Shown here in pieces: positions 54,807 to 63,804 of a stretch of DNA of 64,000 nt. Positions within the stretch are counted from its first letter, which is position 1; each line of letters opens with the position of its first letter. Made by a program: the position numbers and the translations under genes. The stretch is taken from assembly GCF_001719615.1 (NCBI RefSeq), contig NZ_MDVX01000008.1:248001-312000 (forward strand). The letters run 5' to 3'. This DNA is from Neptunicoccus sediminis. GTDB taxonomy: Bacteria; Pseudomonadota; Alphaproteobacteria; Rhodobacterales; Rhodobacteraceae. The notes below the pieces were generated by a model. The model searched no databases. It was given only the letters and a program-made list of their open reading frames with translations, and was not told the DNA's origin.

Positions 54807-55801
54807 TGACTTACACTCTTCAAACTTAATCGGGGCAGTCCCAGACCGGCGTAATCCACATCCCCCACGGGGGCATCGGTACGCCGCGCCAAACGCAGCT
54901 TTGCAGATCGGGAACGAGGGTTCGCGGCCAGTTCATCCTTATCGGCGGTGACGGCCTTGCGCCCCAGAACCTCAAAGCGGGGGGCGTCCGTTTCAGCCTC
55001 CGGTGCCCAGCGGTTGCCTTTGGGGTTCAACCCGCCCCGTGCGGCCAGAAACCGCTTAACGATCCGGTCTTCAAGGGAATGGAAGGTCACGACCGCCAGA
55101 ATACCGCCCTCGGCCAGAACCGATTCTGCTGCGTAAAGCCCGCGCACCAGTTGGGCTAATTCATCATTCACCGCAATGCGCAGCGCCTGAAATGTGCGTG
55201 TGGCGGGATGGGCCTGACCGGGTTTGCCTTTGGGCAGGGTGGATTCGATGATCTCCACCAGTTGAAAGGTGGTTTTGACCGGCGCGGTCTTGCGTGCGGC
55301 CACAACTGCCTTTGCGATCCGGCGTGAAGCGCGTTCTTCGCCGTATTGAAAGAAAATATCCGCCAGTTCCGCTTCGGAGGCGGTATTCACCACATCGGCG
55401 GCTGTTTCGCCGGATTGGCTCATCCGCATGTCAAGCGGCCCGTCCTTTTGAAAGGAAAAGCCCCGTTCCGCCTGATCAATCTGCATGGAGGATACGCCAA
55501 TATCCAGAACCACCCCGTCCATACCGGCAGGCACAAGGCGGCCCATCTCTGCGAAGGTTCCCTCCACCAGACGCAGACGATCGCCATAGACCCCTGCCCA
55601 ATCCGCTGCACGGTCGAACACTTCGGGATCGCGGTCGATCGCATAGACCTCATCGGCACCGGAATCAAGAAACGCACGGGTGTAGCCGCCGGCTCCGAAA
55701 GTGCCATCGACCCAGCGCCCCTGCATTGGCGCGACCGCTTTCAAAATAGGGGTCAGCAACACGGGAATATGCGGGGAAGCAGTAGGCTCGTCCTGTTCCA
55801 T
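54803..55801 (-). CDS. rsmH: 16S rRNA (cytosine(1402)-N(4))-methyltransferase
   Basis: A 332-residue SAM-dependent methyltransferase (MraW). [13 protein letters not shown] at the start, [19 protein letters not shown] for SAM binding, [18 protein letters not shown] and the [17 protein letters not shown] stretch are signatures. Overlaps the ftsL start by 4 nt and lies 8 bp behind mraZ. Confidence 0.97.
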   Translation of the reverse strand: MEQDEPTASPHIPVLLTPILKAVAPMQGRWVDGTFGAGGYTRAFLDSGADEVYAIDRDPEVFDRAADWAGVYGDRLRLVEGTFAEMGRLVPAGMDGVVLDIGVSSMQIDQAERGFSFQKDGPLDMRMSQSGETAADVVNTASEAELADIFFQYGEERASRRIAKAVVAARKTAPVKTTFQLVEIIESTLPKGKPGQAHPATRTFQALRIAVNDELAQLVRGLYAAESVLAEGGILAVVTFHSLEDRIVKRFLAARGGLNPKGNRWAPEAETDAPRFEVLGRKAVTADKDELAANPRSRSAKLRLARRTDAPVGDVDYAGLGLPRLSLKSVSQ

Positions 55802-55809
55802 CTCCGCGA

Positions 55810-56313
55810 TTACCCCTCTGCCGTTTCCATATCCAACAGGATCAGAGGATCGAAATCCTCATCCTCGTCATCCATCCACTCTTCCAGAGCGGCAGCGTGT
55901 TCTTCATAGGCAGAAGGCTCCCAGATCTGGAATGTGTCGCCGGTGGCCACAAAAGTCGCTTCTTTGGTGATGCCGATCTTGCTGCGCAATTTGGGGGAAA
56001 GAACCAGACGTCCGGTTTCATCCACGCTCATCTGCACCGACTGGCCCGAGAACATATGTTCCAATGCACGCCGGCGCTTGGACCCGCGGGGCAGTGCGGC
56101 GATCTTGTCGTCCACTTCCTCCATCGAGGTCATCGTATAGCCTTCGATAAAATTGCGCGCTTTGCCGCCGTAGACCAGAACCAGATTGGGGTTCAGCCCG
56201 TCGGTCCAGTCCGGATCGCCTTCTTCCAAAACACGGCGGAAGGCCGCAGGGATAGACACCCTGCCCTTGGCGTCCACTTTATGGACACTCTCGCCTCTGA
56301 ACCGTCGTGCCAC
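55810..56313 (-). CDS. mraZ: Transcriptional regulator MraZ
   Basis: A 167-residue AbrB-like DNA-binding protein that forms ring oligomers and represses the dcw promoter by binding 10-bp-spaced TGGGN repeats (known in E. coli). Two SpoVT/AbrB-type halves are visible: [19 protein letters not shown] and [19 protein letters not shown]. An acidic tail (DDEDEDFDP) ends the protein. It is the first gene of the cluster; candidate repeats lie upstream. Confidence 0.96.
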   Translation of the reverse strand: MARRFRGESVHKVDAKGRVSIPAAFRRVLEEGDPDWTDGLNPNLVLVYGGKARNFIEGYTMTSMEEVDDKIAALPRGSKRRRALEHMFSGQSVQMSVDETGRLVLSPKLRSKIGITKEATFVATGDTFQIWEPSAYEEHAAALEEWMDDEDEDFDPLILLDMETAEG

Positions 56314-56936
56314 GAAGGGCGCTCCTTCTGTCCGTTGCCCTTGAAAATCAGGGGCTTAAAATGATAACGGCGAACCAAGCTGCTGCCACTGCTTGATCCG
56401 CCGCCCTCGTCCCGATTATGGGCCGCCCGACTGTGGTGCCACCTTTGGGGGGTGTCTGCTCGCATTCCACGTCGGATCTCATGTTCGATGTAGCTGGGCG
56501 CCTGTATGAAACCTGGTTTGGTCTAGCGGGATCTTGATGTCCCTTTTCGTTCCCAACCTCATCTGCAGTTAGGTATTACATGGGAATTTATGGAAACCAA
56601 GCCCTTTTTATGGGAACGGCTGGACAACCCAAGACGATACCGGCAATTTTCGCCACATTCCTGCCAAGATTGGCCACAATTTTAGCTTTATTAGTTTTAG
56701 ACAAATTGTGAACCACTACATGTAGTAGGCGAAAAAATTTTGCTTTTCTGACAAATTGAAGCGAAAGCGCCACAAGTCAAAACGGAACATATTGAGAACA
56801 TTGAAAAACCGGCGGAAAATTGCGATTCGGAACGTGGAATCCGCGGGGTTTTCCCATGGGATTTGCCGAATGGACCAAAACGGACCATGAAGTCCCATAA
56901 ACAGCCCATCTGGGGGAAGATAAATTCGCGGATGGC
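56314..56936. promoter_or_regulatory. 623-bp control region between mraZ and rnpB with phased TGG repeats
   Basis: No convincing gene is seen. On the plus strand TGGGA (56581), TGGAA (56591), TGGGA (56611) and TGGAC (56621) fall on one 10-bp phase. On the minus strand TGGGA (56897-56893), TGGTC (56887-56883) and TGGTC (56877-56873) are also exactly 10 bp apart. This is the spacing bound by MraZ in E. coli. GACAAATTG occurs twice exactly 50 bp apart (56700, 56750), and ACTACATGTAGT (56715-56726) is a perfect palindrome. The AT-rich centre probably holds the dcw promoter. Confidence 0.5.
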
Positions 56937-57292
56937 CTGTAAGCCGGATTTTGTCCCGGGGTTGCCCCCTTAGACGACCATTCATCTGGGCCTGCTGTTG
57001 CCAGCAGGCTCTTGCAACCAACCCGGACCTGCTAGGGCAAAAGCGGCCCCGGATGTTGCCATCCACGCGGTCCCTATTTGGTTTTGCTCCAGGCGGGGCT
57101 TGCCATGCCAGTGATGTTACCACCACCGCGGTGGGCTCTTACCCCACCGTTTCACCGTTACCCGTGCAAGCACGGGCAGTCTTTTCTCTGTGGCGCTTTC
57201 CCTCGGGTTGCCCCGGGCGGGCATTACCCGCCGCCTCTGCTTTTTGGAGTCCGGACTTTCCTCACTGACGTGCGGCCGTCCAGCCATCCGCG
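56937..57292 (-). ncRNA. rnpB: RNase P RNA component
   Basis: The catalytic RNA of tRNA 5' maturation. Minus-strand GAGGAAAGTCCGGACTCC near the 5' end is the universal RNase P signature, and GGACAAAATCCGGCTTACAGGCC near the 3' end is its partner region. The ends pair as a 10-bp P1 helix: CGCGGATGGC (57292-57283) with GCCATCCGCG (56946-56937). This gives about 356 nt, A-type; the exact ends may extend a few bases. The first 31 nt overlap the end of the ampD coding sequence on the same strand. Confidence 0.95.
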
Positions 57293-58023
57293 AAGCCTTT
57301 CTCTACCGTCCCATACCCCCCGAGGTCAACGGCCTGACAGGGCCATTCCTGCGCCAATCGCACGATCAGCCCCACGTCAAGCGCATCCAGCGGACCGGAG
57401 TGGAACGGGCGGAACCGAAGACGAAAGGCCGACAGGACCGTTTCCCAGCTTTGCCGGCTGTCATCAGCGGCACGGTAGCCGAAATAAAACGCAGCCGCCC
57501 GAAACGCCGACCAACTGGCCGCGCATTGCGCCGGATGGGGCCAGATCGACAGCCCCCGCCCCGCCAGTTCCTGCCAGTCGAAATAGGGACCGGGATCAAT
57601 CTTGCGACCGGGGGCCATATCGGAATGTCCGATCACCCGTTCCGGCGGGATGTTGTAACGCTGTAATATCGCAGACAGAAGATCCCGCAGTGCCACCATC
57701 TGCGCTTCGGGAAACTGTGGCGTGTCACTGTCAGGACCGCGATTGGCGATCTCGATGCCAATGGAATGGGAATTTACGTCTTTCACCCAACCCCACTGCC
57801 CCGCGCCCGCATGCCAGGCCCGCTGCGTTTCCGGCACCAGCGCGGTCACGGCGCCCGCCTCGTCTATGACGTAATGGGCCGACACCTCGGACGCAGGATC
57901 GCACAGCCGGTCGATTGCCGCCTGTGCTGTTTCCATGCCGGTATAGTGAAGAACCACCATATCCGGCCCAAGTCCGTGTCTCCGCGCGCTACAATTCGCA
58001 GAGCTGCGGGTTGCGTAGGACAT
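57262..58023 (-). CDS. N-acetylmuramoyl-L-alanine amidase (AmpD-like)
   Basis: A 253-residue zinc amidase (amidase_2 fold) that cleaves muropeptides in cell wall recycling. Zinc ligands are seen in VVLHYTG (His), in the SHYVIDE/RAWHAGAG region, and in VIGHSDMAPGRKIDPGPYFDW (His and Asp, with the catalytic Lys). No signal peptide, so cytoplasmic. Its last ten codons and stop lie inside rnpB: the TGA is part of the GTCAGTGAGGAAAG signature. Starts on the last base of the lipoprotein stop (TAATG). Confidence 0.92.
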   Translation of the reverse strand: MSYATRSSANCSARRHGLGPDMVVLHYTGMETAQAAIDRLCDPASEVSAHYVIDEAGAVTALVPETQRAWHAGAGQWGWVKDVNSHSIGIEIANRGPDSDTPQFPEAQMVALRDLLSAILQRYNIPPERVIGHSDMAPGRKIDPGPYFDWQELAGRGLSIWPHPAQCAASWSAFRAAAFYFGYRAADDSRQSWETVLSAFRLRFRPFHSGPLDALDVGLIVRLAQEWPCQAVDLGGYGTVEKGFADGWTAARQ

Positions 58024-58613
58024 TAGCTCGGCAGCAGGTTGCGGTAGAGATCAGGGTTCCAGCTACAGGCAAAACCGTCACCATCAGGGTCGAGATTGTT
58101 GCGGTCCCGCTCCGGACCTCCGGATTCAAGGAACCGGCGCTGCGCTGCATCGGGATCGTTGCGGTAGCGACTACAACTGGAAGAGCCGCCGCCGGAACGA
58201 TTGTAGGTGCGTGTGCCAACCGCCTGTTTCTGGGAAATCGCATAGGCTGCAAGGTTCACGCTGGTTTTGCGCTGGGGCAAGGGTTCGGGATCGACCACAG
58301 TATAGGACTGGCGCAACGCGGCGAGCTTGGCCGCATCCGAGGCAATTGATTCCTGTTCCACAACCGCTTCAAAGTCTTGCGTGTTGGAAATACCGCTAGG
58401 GCGGTTCTCTGACACACCAGCGCCCCCGTCAGCCGGAAGCTGGGCCGTGGACACGCCGGTTTCCGCTGCCGCAAGCCGTTGGTTTTCAGTCTGAAGCGCA
58501 ACAGGATCGGGCGTGATATTGTCAAAATACTGGTCCTGATCGTTGGGGGATTGCGTGGTGCATCCCGCCAGAAGACCTGCCGCCAAAACCGTTGTTACCA
58601 AACTGCGCATCAT
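58023..58613 (-). CDS. Lipoprotein with excalibur-like calcium-binding domain
   Basis: A 196-residue protein. Signal peptide with lipobox LLAGC (Cys18), a long low-complexity linker, then a C-terminal excalibur-like module (about 147-190): Cys-Ser-Arg-Tyr, then NNLDPDGDGFACSWNP, where DPDGDG is the calcium loop and the two Cys likely form a disulfide. Probably anchored in the outer membrane or inner membrane facing the periplasm. Translationally coupled to ampD, which suggests a cell-envelope role. Confidence 0.85.
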   Translation of the reverse strand: MMRSLVTTVLAAGLLAGCTTQSPNDQDQYFDNITPDPVALQTENQRLAAAETGVSTAQLPADGGAGVSENRPSGISNTQDFEAVVEQESIASDAAKLAALRQSYTVVDPEPLPQRKTSVNLAAYAISQKQAVGTRTYNRSGGGSSSCSRYRNDPDAAQRRFLESGGPERDRNNLDPDGDGFACSWNPDLYRNLLPS

Positions 58614-58640
58614 ACTTCCTTTGTGTCTAGCCTTGAAAAC

Positions 58641-60128
58641 TTACCACCATTTATCGGCCTTGGAAACAAAACCTGCGGATTGCTCCAGTGCATAAGCGGT
58701 GTTCAGCATATCCGCTTCTTCCCACGGCTTTCCGATCAATTGCAGGCCAAGCGGCAGCCCTTGGGAATCAAGTCCGGTCGGCACAGAGACCCCGGGCAAT
58801 CCGGCAAGGTTAACCGTCACGGTGAATACATCGTTAAGATACATTTTCACCGGATCCGCATCCGCCATTTCCCCCAGACCGAAGGCCGCAGAAGGTGTCG
58901 CAGGAGTCAGGATCGCGTCCACGCCGCTGGCATAGACATCTTCAAAATCTTTCTTGATTAGCGTGCGCACCCGCTGGGCGCGGCGGTAATAGGCGTCATA
59001 GAAACCTGCGGACAGCACATAAGCCCCGATCATCACGCGGCGCTGCACCTCGGGGCCGAAACCTTCGGCGCGGGTGCGGGCGTACATCTCGTGAATGCCT
59101 TCGCCTTTTTGCAGTTTGGCGCGGTGGCCATAGCGCACCCCGTCATACCGGGCGAGGTTTGATGACGCTTCGGCGGGGGCCAGTACGTAATAAGCCGGAA
59201 GCGCGTATTTGGTGTGCGGCAGCGACACATCGACGATCTCGGCTCCCGCATCCCGCAGCATATCCGCTCCGTCCGCCCAAAGCTTTTCGATCTCGGCAGG
59301 CATCCCGTCCAGACGGTATTCCTTGGGCAGACCGATCTTGCGGCCGCGAATATCCCCCGTCAGCGCAGCCTCAAAATCCGGCACGGCCATATCCGCGCTG
59401 GTGCTGTCTTTGGCGTCATGTCCGGCGATGGCATTCAGGAAAATCGCACTGTCGCGCACGGTTTTCGTCATCGGCCCAGCCTGATCCAAAGAGGAGGCAA
59501 AGGCGATGATGCCCCAGCGGGACACACGGCCATAGGTGGGCTTCACGCCGACAATGCCGGTAAAGGCGGCGGGTTGACGGATCGAACCACCTGTGTCGGT
59601 GCCGGTCGCCGCAAGACACAGATCGCCGGAAACCGCAGCCGCAGACCCGCCGGAAGACCCGCCCGGTGTCAGCGCCGCATCGGACCCCTGACGCCGCCAC
59701 GGGTTGACCGCCGCGCCATATGCGCTGGTTTCATTGGAAGAGCCCATAGCGAATTCGTCCATGTTCAGCTTGCCCAGCATTACTGCACCGGAGTCCCACA
59801 GCTTGGTGGTCACGGTGCTTTCGTATTCCGGTTTGAACCCTGCCAGAATATTAGAGGCTGCCTGACTTTCCACACCTTTGGTGCAAAACAGATCCTTGAT
59901 GCCGAGCGGGATTCCGCACAGATCCGGTGCATCTCCCTGCCCCAGCCGCGCATCGGCGGCTTTAGCCTGTTCCAGTGCCATTTCCGGCGTCTTCACAGAA
60001 TAGGCCTTCAGCGCATCAGACCCCGCAACAGCGGCGTTACAGGCTTCGGTCAGTTCAACGGCAGAGATTTCCTTGCTGCGCAGCTTGTCGCGTGCGTCCG
60101 CAATGGTCAGGGTGTTCAATCCGCTCAT
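58641..60128 (-). CDS. gatA: Aspartyl/glutamyl-tRNA amidotransferase subunit A
   Basis: A 495-residue amidase-signature enzyme that releases ammonia from glutamine to amidate Glu-tRNA-Gln or Asp-tRNA-Asn. The Ser-cisSer-Lys triad is in [11 protein letters not shown] (Lys), and [16 protein letters not shown] with [15 protein letters not shown] supplies the serines. Lies 3 bp behind gatC. gatB is not in this window. Confidence 0.97.
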   Translation of the reverse strand: MSGLNTLTIADARDKLRSKEISAVELTEACNAAVAGSDALKAYSVKTPEMALEQAKAADARLGQGDAPDLCGIPLGIKDLFCTKGVESQAASNILAGFKPEYESTVTTKLWDSGAVMLGKLNMDEFAMGSSNETSAYGAAVNPWRRQGSDAALTPGGSSGGSAAAVSGDLCLAATGTDTGGSIRQPAAFTGIVGVKPTYGRVSRWGIIAFASSLDQAGPMTKTVRDSAIFLNAIAGHDAKDSTSADMAVPDFEAALTGDIRGRKIGLPKEYRLDGMPAEIEKLWADGADMLRDAGAEIVDVSLPHTKYALPAYYVLAPAEASSNLARYDGVRYGHRAKLQKGEGIHEMYARTRAEGFGPEVQRRVMIGAYVLSAGFYDAYYRRAQRVRTLIKKDFEDVYASGVDAILTPATPSAAFGLGEMADADPVKMYLNDVFTVTVNLAGLPGVSVPTGLDSQGLPLGLQLIGKPWEEADMLNTAYALEQSAGFVSKADKWW

Positions 60129-60131
60129 GTC

Positions 60132-60419
60132 TTACTCCACAACCTTTGGCACTGCGAAAAAGCCTTCCCGCGCATCCGGCGCATTGGCCAGAATTTTATC
60201 CTGCTGATCCCCGTCCGTTACCACATCCGCGCGGCGTTTCAGACGCATTGGCGTGACTGAGGTCATCGGCTCTACACCGTCAACGTCCACTTCGTTTAAT
60301 TGTTCCATAAAGCCGAGGATTCCGTTCAACTCTCCGGCCAGCGCTTCAAGCTGGTCTTCGGGGACTTCGATACGGGCCAGATGCGCCACTTTGCGCGCGG
60401 TGTCTTTATCAATGGACAT
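60132..60419 (-). CDS. gatC: Aspartyl/glutamyl-tRNA amidotransferase subunit C
   Basis: A 95-residue subunit that wraps round GatA and GatB. The N-terminal [41 protein letters not shown] and the final [17 protein letters not shown] are family hallmarks. I chose the ATG at 60419; an ATG three codons earlier is possible. Confidence 0.95.
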   Translation of the reverse strand: MSIDKDTARKVAHLARIEVPEDQLEALAGELNGILGFMEQLNEVDVDGVEPMTSVTPMRLKRRADVVTDGDQQDKILANAPDAREGFFAVPKVVE

Positions 60420-60557
60420 TGGGGTCATCCACTTTCTGTGTCACGGATATTTCAGGGCGAACCTTTATCCCCGCACAAGGATCAAGACAACCCGTCAATC
60501 CATAGGACACAGGTTCTTTGCACCTTATGCCTTATAATAGTGCTGGCAGCGCGGCCG

Positions 60558-61007
60558 CTAGCCCCGCCGACCGGCAAAAAACCCCCGCAGCAGGGCAGCA
60601 GAGGCGGTTTCCTGCAATCCGTCATAAATGTCGGGGCTGTGGTGGCATTGGGGGTGGTCAAAGATGCGCGGACCCTGCGCCACGCCGCCGGATTTCGGGT
60701 CTGCCGCACCGTAGTAAAGCCGTGCAATCCGCGCGTTGGAAATCGCCGCTGCGCACATGGGACAGGGTTCCAGCGTCACATAAAGGTCCGCACCGACCAG
60801 ACGCTCCGATGACAGGGCGCTGCAGGCTGCGCGGATCACCAGCATCTCTGCATGGGCGGTGGGGTCGTTCAGTTCCCGCGTGCGGTTGCCGGCTTGGGCA
60901 AGAACCCTGCCCTCTTGCACCAGCACTGCGCCAACGGGCACCTCGCCGCGCGTTGCGGCGGCCTGCGCCTCTTTCAGCGCCACATCCATATAAGACGTAA
61001 ACTCCAT
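60558..61007 (-). CDS. tadA: tRNA-specific adenosine deaminase
   Basis: A 149-residue zinc deaminase that converts A34 to inosine in tRNA-Arg(ACG). Zinc and catalytic residues are in the PTAHAEMLVIRAA (His, Glu) and TLEPCPMCAAAISNARI (two Cys) motifs. The C-terminal GVAQGPRIFDHPQCHHSPDI is TadA-like. I chose the ATG at 61007 after AGGGGA; the long open frame beyond it is antisense to the pseudouridine synthase gene. Confidence 0.95.
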   Translation of the reverse strand: MEFTSYMDVALKEAQAAATRGEVPVGAVLVQEGRVLAQAGNRTRELNDPTAHAEMLVIRAACSALSSERLVGADLYVTLEPCPMCAAAISNARIARLYYGAADPKSGGVAQGPRIFDHPQCHHSPDIYDGLQETASAALLRGFFAGRRG

Positions 61008-61070
61008 TCCCCTGCCATAGCGTGGCGGGTTCCCTTGGACAAGCACGCCGATCCGCCCTATAGCGGGGCC

Positions 61071-62051
61071 ATGAGCAATGAAATCACAGCCGAAGGCGAG
61101 CGTATCGCCAAATTCCTGTCCCGCGCAGGCGTCGCCTCCCGTCGGGAAATCGAACGGATGATCGAGGCCGGTCGCATCACCCTCAACGGTGAGCCGCTGA
61201 CCACGCCCGCGATCAAAGTTACGGAAAAGGACCGGATTACGGTGGACGGCAAGCCTGTGGCCGAAAAAGAGCCGCCGCGTCTGTGGCTCTATAACAAGCC
61301 TGCCGGACTGGTGACATCGGCGCGGGACGAAAAAGGCCGCCGGACGGTGTTCGACGACCTGCCCGAATCGCTGCCCCGTGTGATGTCTGTGGGGCGGCTC
61401 GATCTGAACTCTGAAGGTCTGTTGCTGCTGACCAACGACGGCGAGATCAAACGCAAGCTTGAACTGCCCTCGACAGGGTGGGTGCGCAAATACCGTGTGC
61501 GGGTCAAAGGGGTGCCAACGCCCGACCTGCTTGAACCGCTGCGCAAAGGGGTCACGGTGGACGGCGAACGCTTTCAGCCGATGGAAATCAACATCGACAA
61601 ACAGCAAGGCGCCAATGCGTGGCTGACGATGGCCCTGCGTGAAGGCCGCAACCGCGAGATCCGCCGTGCAGTGGAAACAGTGGGGCTGGTGGTGAACCGG
61701 CTGATCCGCATTTCCTATGGTCCGTTCCAGCTTAAGACATTGGGCACCGGCGAAGTCGAAGAGGTTCGCGCCAAAGTAATGCGCGACCAGTTGGGGATGG
61801 AACCGCCGGAAACCTTTGCCAAGAAGAAAGACACGCGGCGCGTGTCGCGCAACGTGAAATCCGGTGTGAAATCCGGCGTCAAGTCGGGCGCGAAATCCGG
61901 CCCTAAATCGGATGCCAGATCAGATACCGGCGCGAAACAAGGCGCAGGCAAACCCTCCGGCCCGCGACAGACTGCTGCTAAATCCGGACCTGCCAATTCA
62001 GGCGGGCCGAGAACAGGCAACAAGGCTGCGCCACGCAAACCGCGACGTTGA
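61071..62051 (+). CDS. 23S/16S rRNA pseudouridine synthase (RluB/RsuA family)
   Basis: A 326-residue enzyme. N-terminal S4 RNA-binding domain (ERIAKFLSRAGVASRREIERMI, about 7-65). The catalytic Asp is in VGRLDLNSEGLLLLTNDG, and LREGRNREIRRAVETVG is also conserved. RluB-type (23S U2605) is favoured over RsuA by the motif set. Odd feature: about 75 C-terminal residues are a Lys/Ser/Gly-rich tail with KSG repeats, probably unstructured and RNA-binding. Divergent from tadA with 63 bp between starts. Confidence 0.92.
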   Translation: MSNEITAEGERIAKFLSRAGVASRREIERMIEAGRITLNGEPLTTPAIKVTEKDRITVDGKPVAEKEPPRLWLYNKPAGLVTSARDEKGRRTVFDDLPESLPRVMSVGRLDLNSEGLLLLTNDGEIKRKLELPSTGWVRKYRVRVKGVPTPDLLEPLRKGVTVDGERFQPMEINIDKQQGANAWLTMALREGRNREIRRAVETVGLVVNRLIRISYGPFQLKTLGTGEVEEVRAKVMRDQLGMEPPETFAKKKDTRRVSRNVKSGVKSGVKSGAKSGPKSDARSDTGAKQGAGKPSGPRQTAAKSGPANSGGPRTGNKAAPRKPRR

Positions 62052-62128
62052 ACGGTAATTAAGCCGGGCATCACTACTGCGCTTCGGCTGCCTGCCTATG
62101 GCCTGCATCCGTTTACGCGGTGGTTGCC

Positions 62129-62338
62129 CTACTCTCCGACAGAAATATTTCCGGCCATTTGCCGGCCATCCACGCCATCTACCATTTCAAATTCAATTGG
62201 CTGGTTGTTTTCCAGAGTTTGCAACCCAGACGCCTGAACCTGCGAAATATGTACAAAAATGTCCTTACCGCCACCTTCGGGTTCAATAAACCCGTAGCCT
62301 TTGTCGGCGTTGAACCATTTGACCATGCCTTTGGCCAT
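62129..62338 (-). CDS. Cold shock protein, CspA family
   Basis: A 69-residue single cold-shock domain. RNP-1 (KGYGFIEP) and RNP-2 (DIFVHISQV) motifs are intact. Binds single-stranded RNA/DNA and melts RNA structure. Its transcript probably begins in the 368-bp gap upstream, so a leader of regulatory length is possible. Single gene, convergent with the pseudouridine synthase. Confidence 0.97.
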   Translation of the reverse strand: MAKGMVKWFNADKGYGFIEPEGGGKDIFVHISQVQASGLQTLENNQPIEFEMVDGVDGRQMAGNISVGE

Positions 62339-62706
62339 TGCTTTATTCCCTTCACATTCACCCGCAACACTTTGCTGCGGTTTTCCCGCACCGCCTGTGA
62401 AAGGCGCGTTTGAACATAAATTGCAGCCCGAATGCGCGATTTCGTGACGCTACGTCATATCAGCTTAGCCCAAGCTGCGATTCCTGCAAAACATAAAAGT
62501 ACGGGCGATTTCAGGCGGTTAAAGCAGCTATTCGCAGGATGCGCCCCAATTCGCCCGTTCCGCCTTGCAAAATCGGGCTGGTAAAATTTTCGGGGAACCA
62601 ACTCTCAAGTAGATCGTTATAGTGAAAATGCGCGTTTACTTGTTCTAACAGGATGAGGTGCGTTAAATGCGAAATAAAACAACTTATCTTTAGGGGACAT
62701 ACCGCC
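62339..62706. promoter_or_regulatory. Divergent control region between csp and terC
   Basis: No gene is seen. The left half is the csp leader and promoter side. In the right half, GGAAC (62594-62598) and CGTT (62615-62618) are separated by exactly 16 bp, the consensus of EcfG-type general stress promoters in alphaproteobacteria, oriented toward terC with a 5' leader of about 80 nt. Confidence 0.4.
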
Positions 62707-63522
62707 ATGGCAGAACTGCTGACCTTCGAGAATCTGGCCAATCTGGGGGTTTTGATCTTCCTTCAGGCCGTGCTGGGATTTGACAATCTTCTCTATATCT
62801 CGATCGAAAGCCAGCGCGCCCCGAAAGAAAACCAGAAATCCGTACGGTTCTGGGGGATCATTATTGCGGTGGTGCTGCGGATTTTCCTGCTGTTCACAAT
62901 GATCCGTCTGATCGACGCCCTGAAAGACCCGTTTTACATATTCGACTTCCCCGGCATTCTGACTGGCGGCGTCAATTTCTCGACCGTGGTGTTTGTCTTT
63001 GGCGGCGTGTTCATCATGTATACGGCATTCAAAGAGATCACCCATATGTTGTCGGTCCACCAACTGGGGCATGATGCGGATAAGAAGGACGCCAAATCCG
63101 CCCGTCAGGTGGTTTTGCTGATCGTGATGATGAACCTGATCTTCAGCTTTGACTCTATCCTGTCGGCACTGGCGATTACAGATGTCTTCCCAGTGCTTGC
63201 TATTGCGATTCTCAGCTCCGGTCTGGCTATGCTGCTGCTGGCCGACGGGGTGACAACCTTTTTGCAAAAGAACCGGATGTATGAAGTTCTCGGCCTGTTT
63301 ATCCTGCTGATCGTTGGTGTTGTCCTGCTGGGCGAGGCTGGTCCGGCTGCGGCCCATGCGATGCATGACGATGATCTGCAAATCCGCGTGTTTGGCTATG
63401 CGTTGTTGCCAATGTCCAAGACAACCTTCTATTTCTCGGTTGTTGTTCTTGTTTTGGTTGAAATCGTGCAAACAGGATACCAGCGCAAACTGGCCGCAGA
63501 ACGTCAGAGGGGCGAACATTAA
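62707..63522 (+). CDS. TerC-family integral membrane protein
   Basis: A 271-residue membrane protein with seven or eight helices. Conserved acidic residues occur inside helices: QAVLGFDNLLYISIES near the start, and LIFSFDSILSALAITD in the middle, both TerC signatures. Family members are linked to tellurite resistance and, in the Alx/MeeY types, to manganese export. I chose the ATG at 62707. A downstream XpaC-like gene supports a stress or tellurite-type setting. Confidence 0.93.
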   Translation: MAELLTFENLANLGVLIFLQAVLGFDNLLYISIESQRAPKENQKSVRFWGIIIAVVLRIFLLFTMIRLIDALKDPFYIFDFPGILTGGVNFSTVVFVFGGVFIMYTAFKEITHMLSVHQLGHDADKKDAKSARQVVLLIVMMNLIFSFDSILSALAITDVFPVLAIAILSSGLAMLLLADGVTTFLQKNRMYEVLGLFILLIVGVVLLGEAGPAAAHAMHDDDLQIRVFGYALLPMSKTTFYFSVVVLVLVEIVQTGYQRKLAAERQRGEH

Positions 63523-63567
63523 CGCGCGCTTTGATGCGGCACAGCCGCGCCAATTTAACAGAAAACG

Positions 63568-63602
63568 GGGGCAGGTTTCCGCCGACGCGCCGATCCTGCC
63601 CC
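63568..63602 (+). terminator. Hairpin after terC
   Basis: GGGGCAGG (63568-63575) and CCTGCCCC (63595-63602) pair perfectly with a 19-nt loop 45 bp behind the terC stop. No T run follows, so factor-dependent termination or RNA stabilisation is possible. Confidence 0.45.
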
Positions 63603-63711
63603 GGGTATCACACGGAAAATCAACGCAAAAGCCTAGTAACCACAGCCCTGCGACCGTATATTAACCCTATAAAGACGTGAGCGGGACCAAGACCGTATTA
63701 ACGGGGGAAAG

Positions 63712-63804
63712 ATGTCTGCACCAACCTTGCAGTGGCTATCATATATCGTACTTTGTTTCGCGATCCTGACGGTCTCCCTTGGCAGCTTGGGAAGCCTGTC
63801 CTGA
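63712..63804 (+). CDS. 30-residue hydrophobic small protein
   Basis: An ATG behind GGGGGAAAG opens a 30-codon frame: a short polar start, then a single hydrophobic segment (SYIVLCFAILTVSLGSLG) fit for one membrane helix. Its TGA shares a base with the ATG of the next gene (TGATG), which points to real translation and coupling. I do not recognise it; it may be a small membrane peptide or a leader peptide. Confidence 0.5.
   Translation: MSAPTLQWLSYIVLCFAILTVSLGSLGSLS

Noticed and set aside
56540-56555. AGGGA and TGGGA on the minus strand as a MraZ pair
   Set aside because: The two units are 11 bp apart, off the 10-bp phase that MraZ repeats need.
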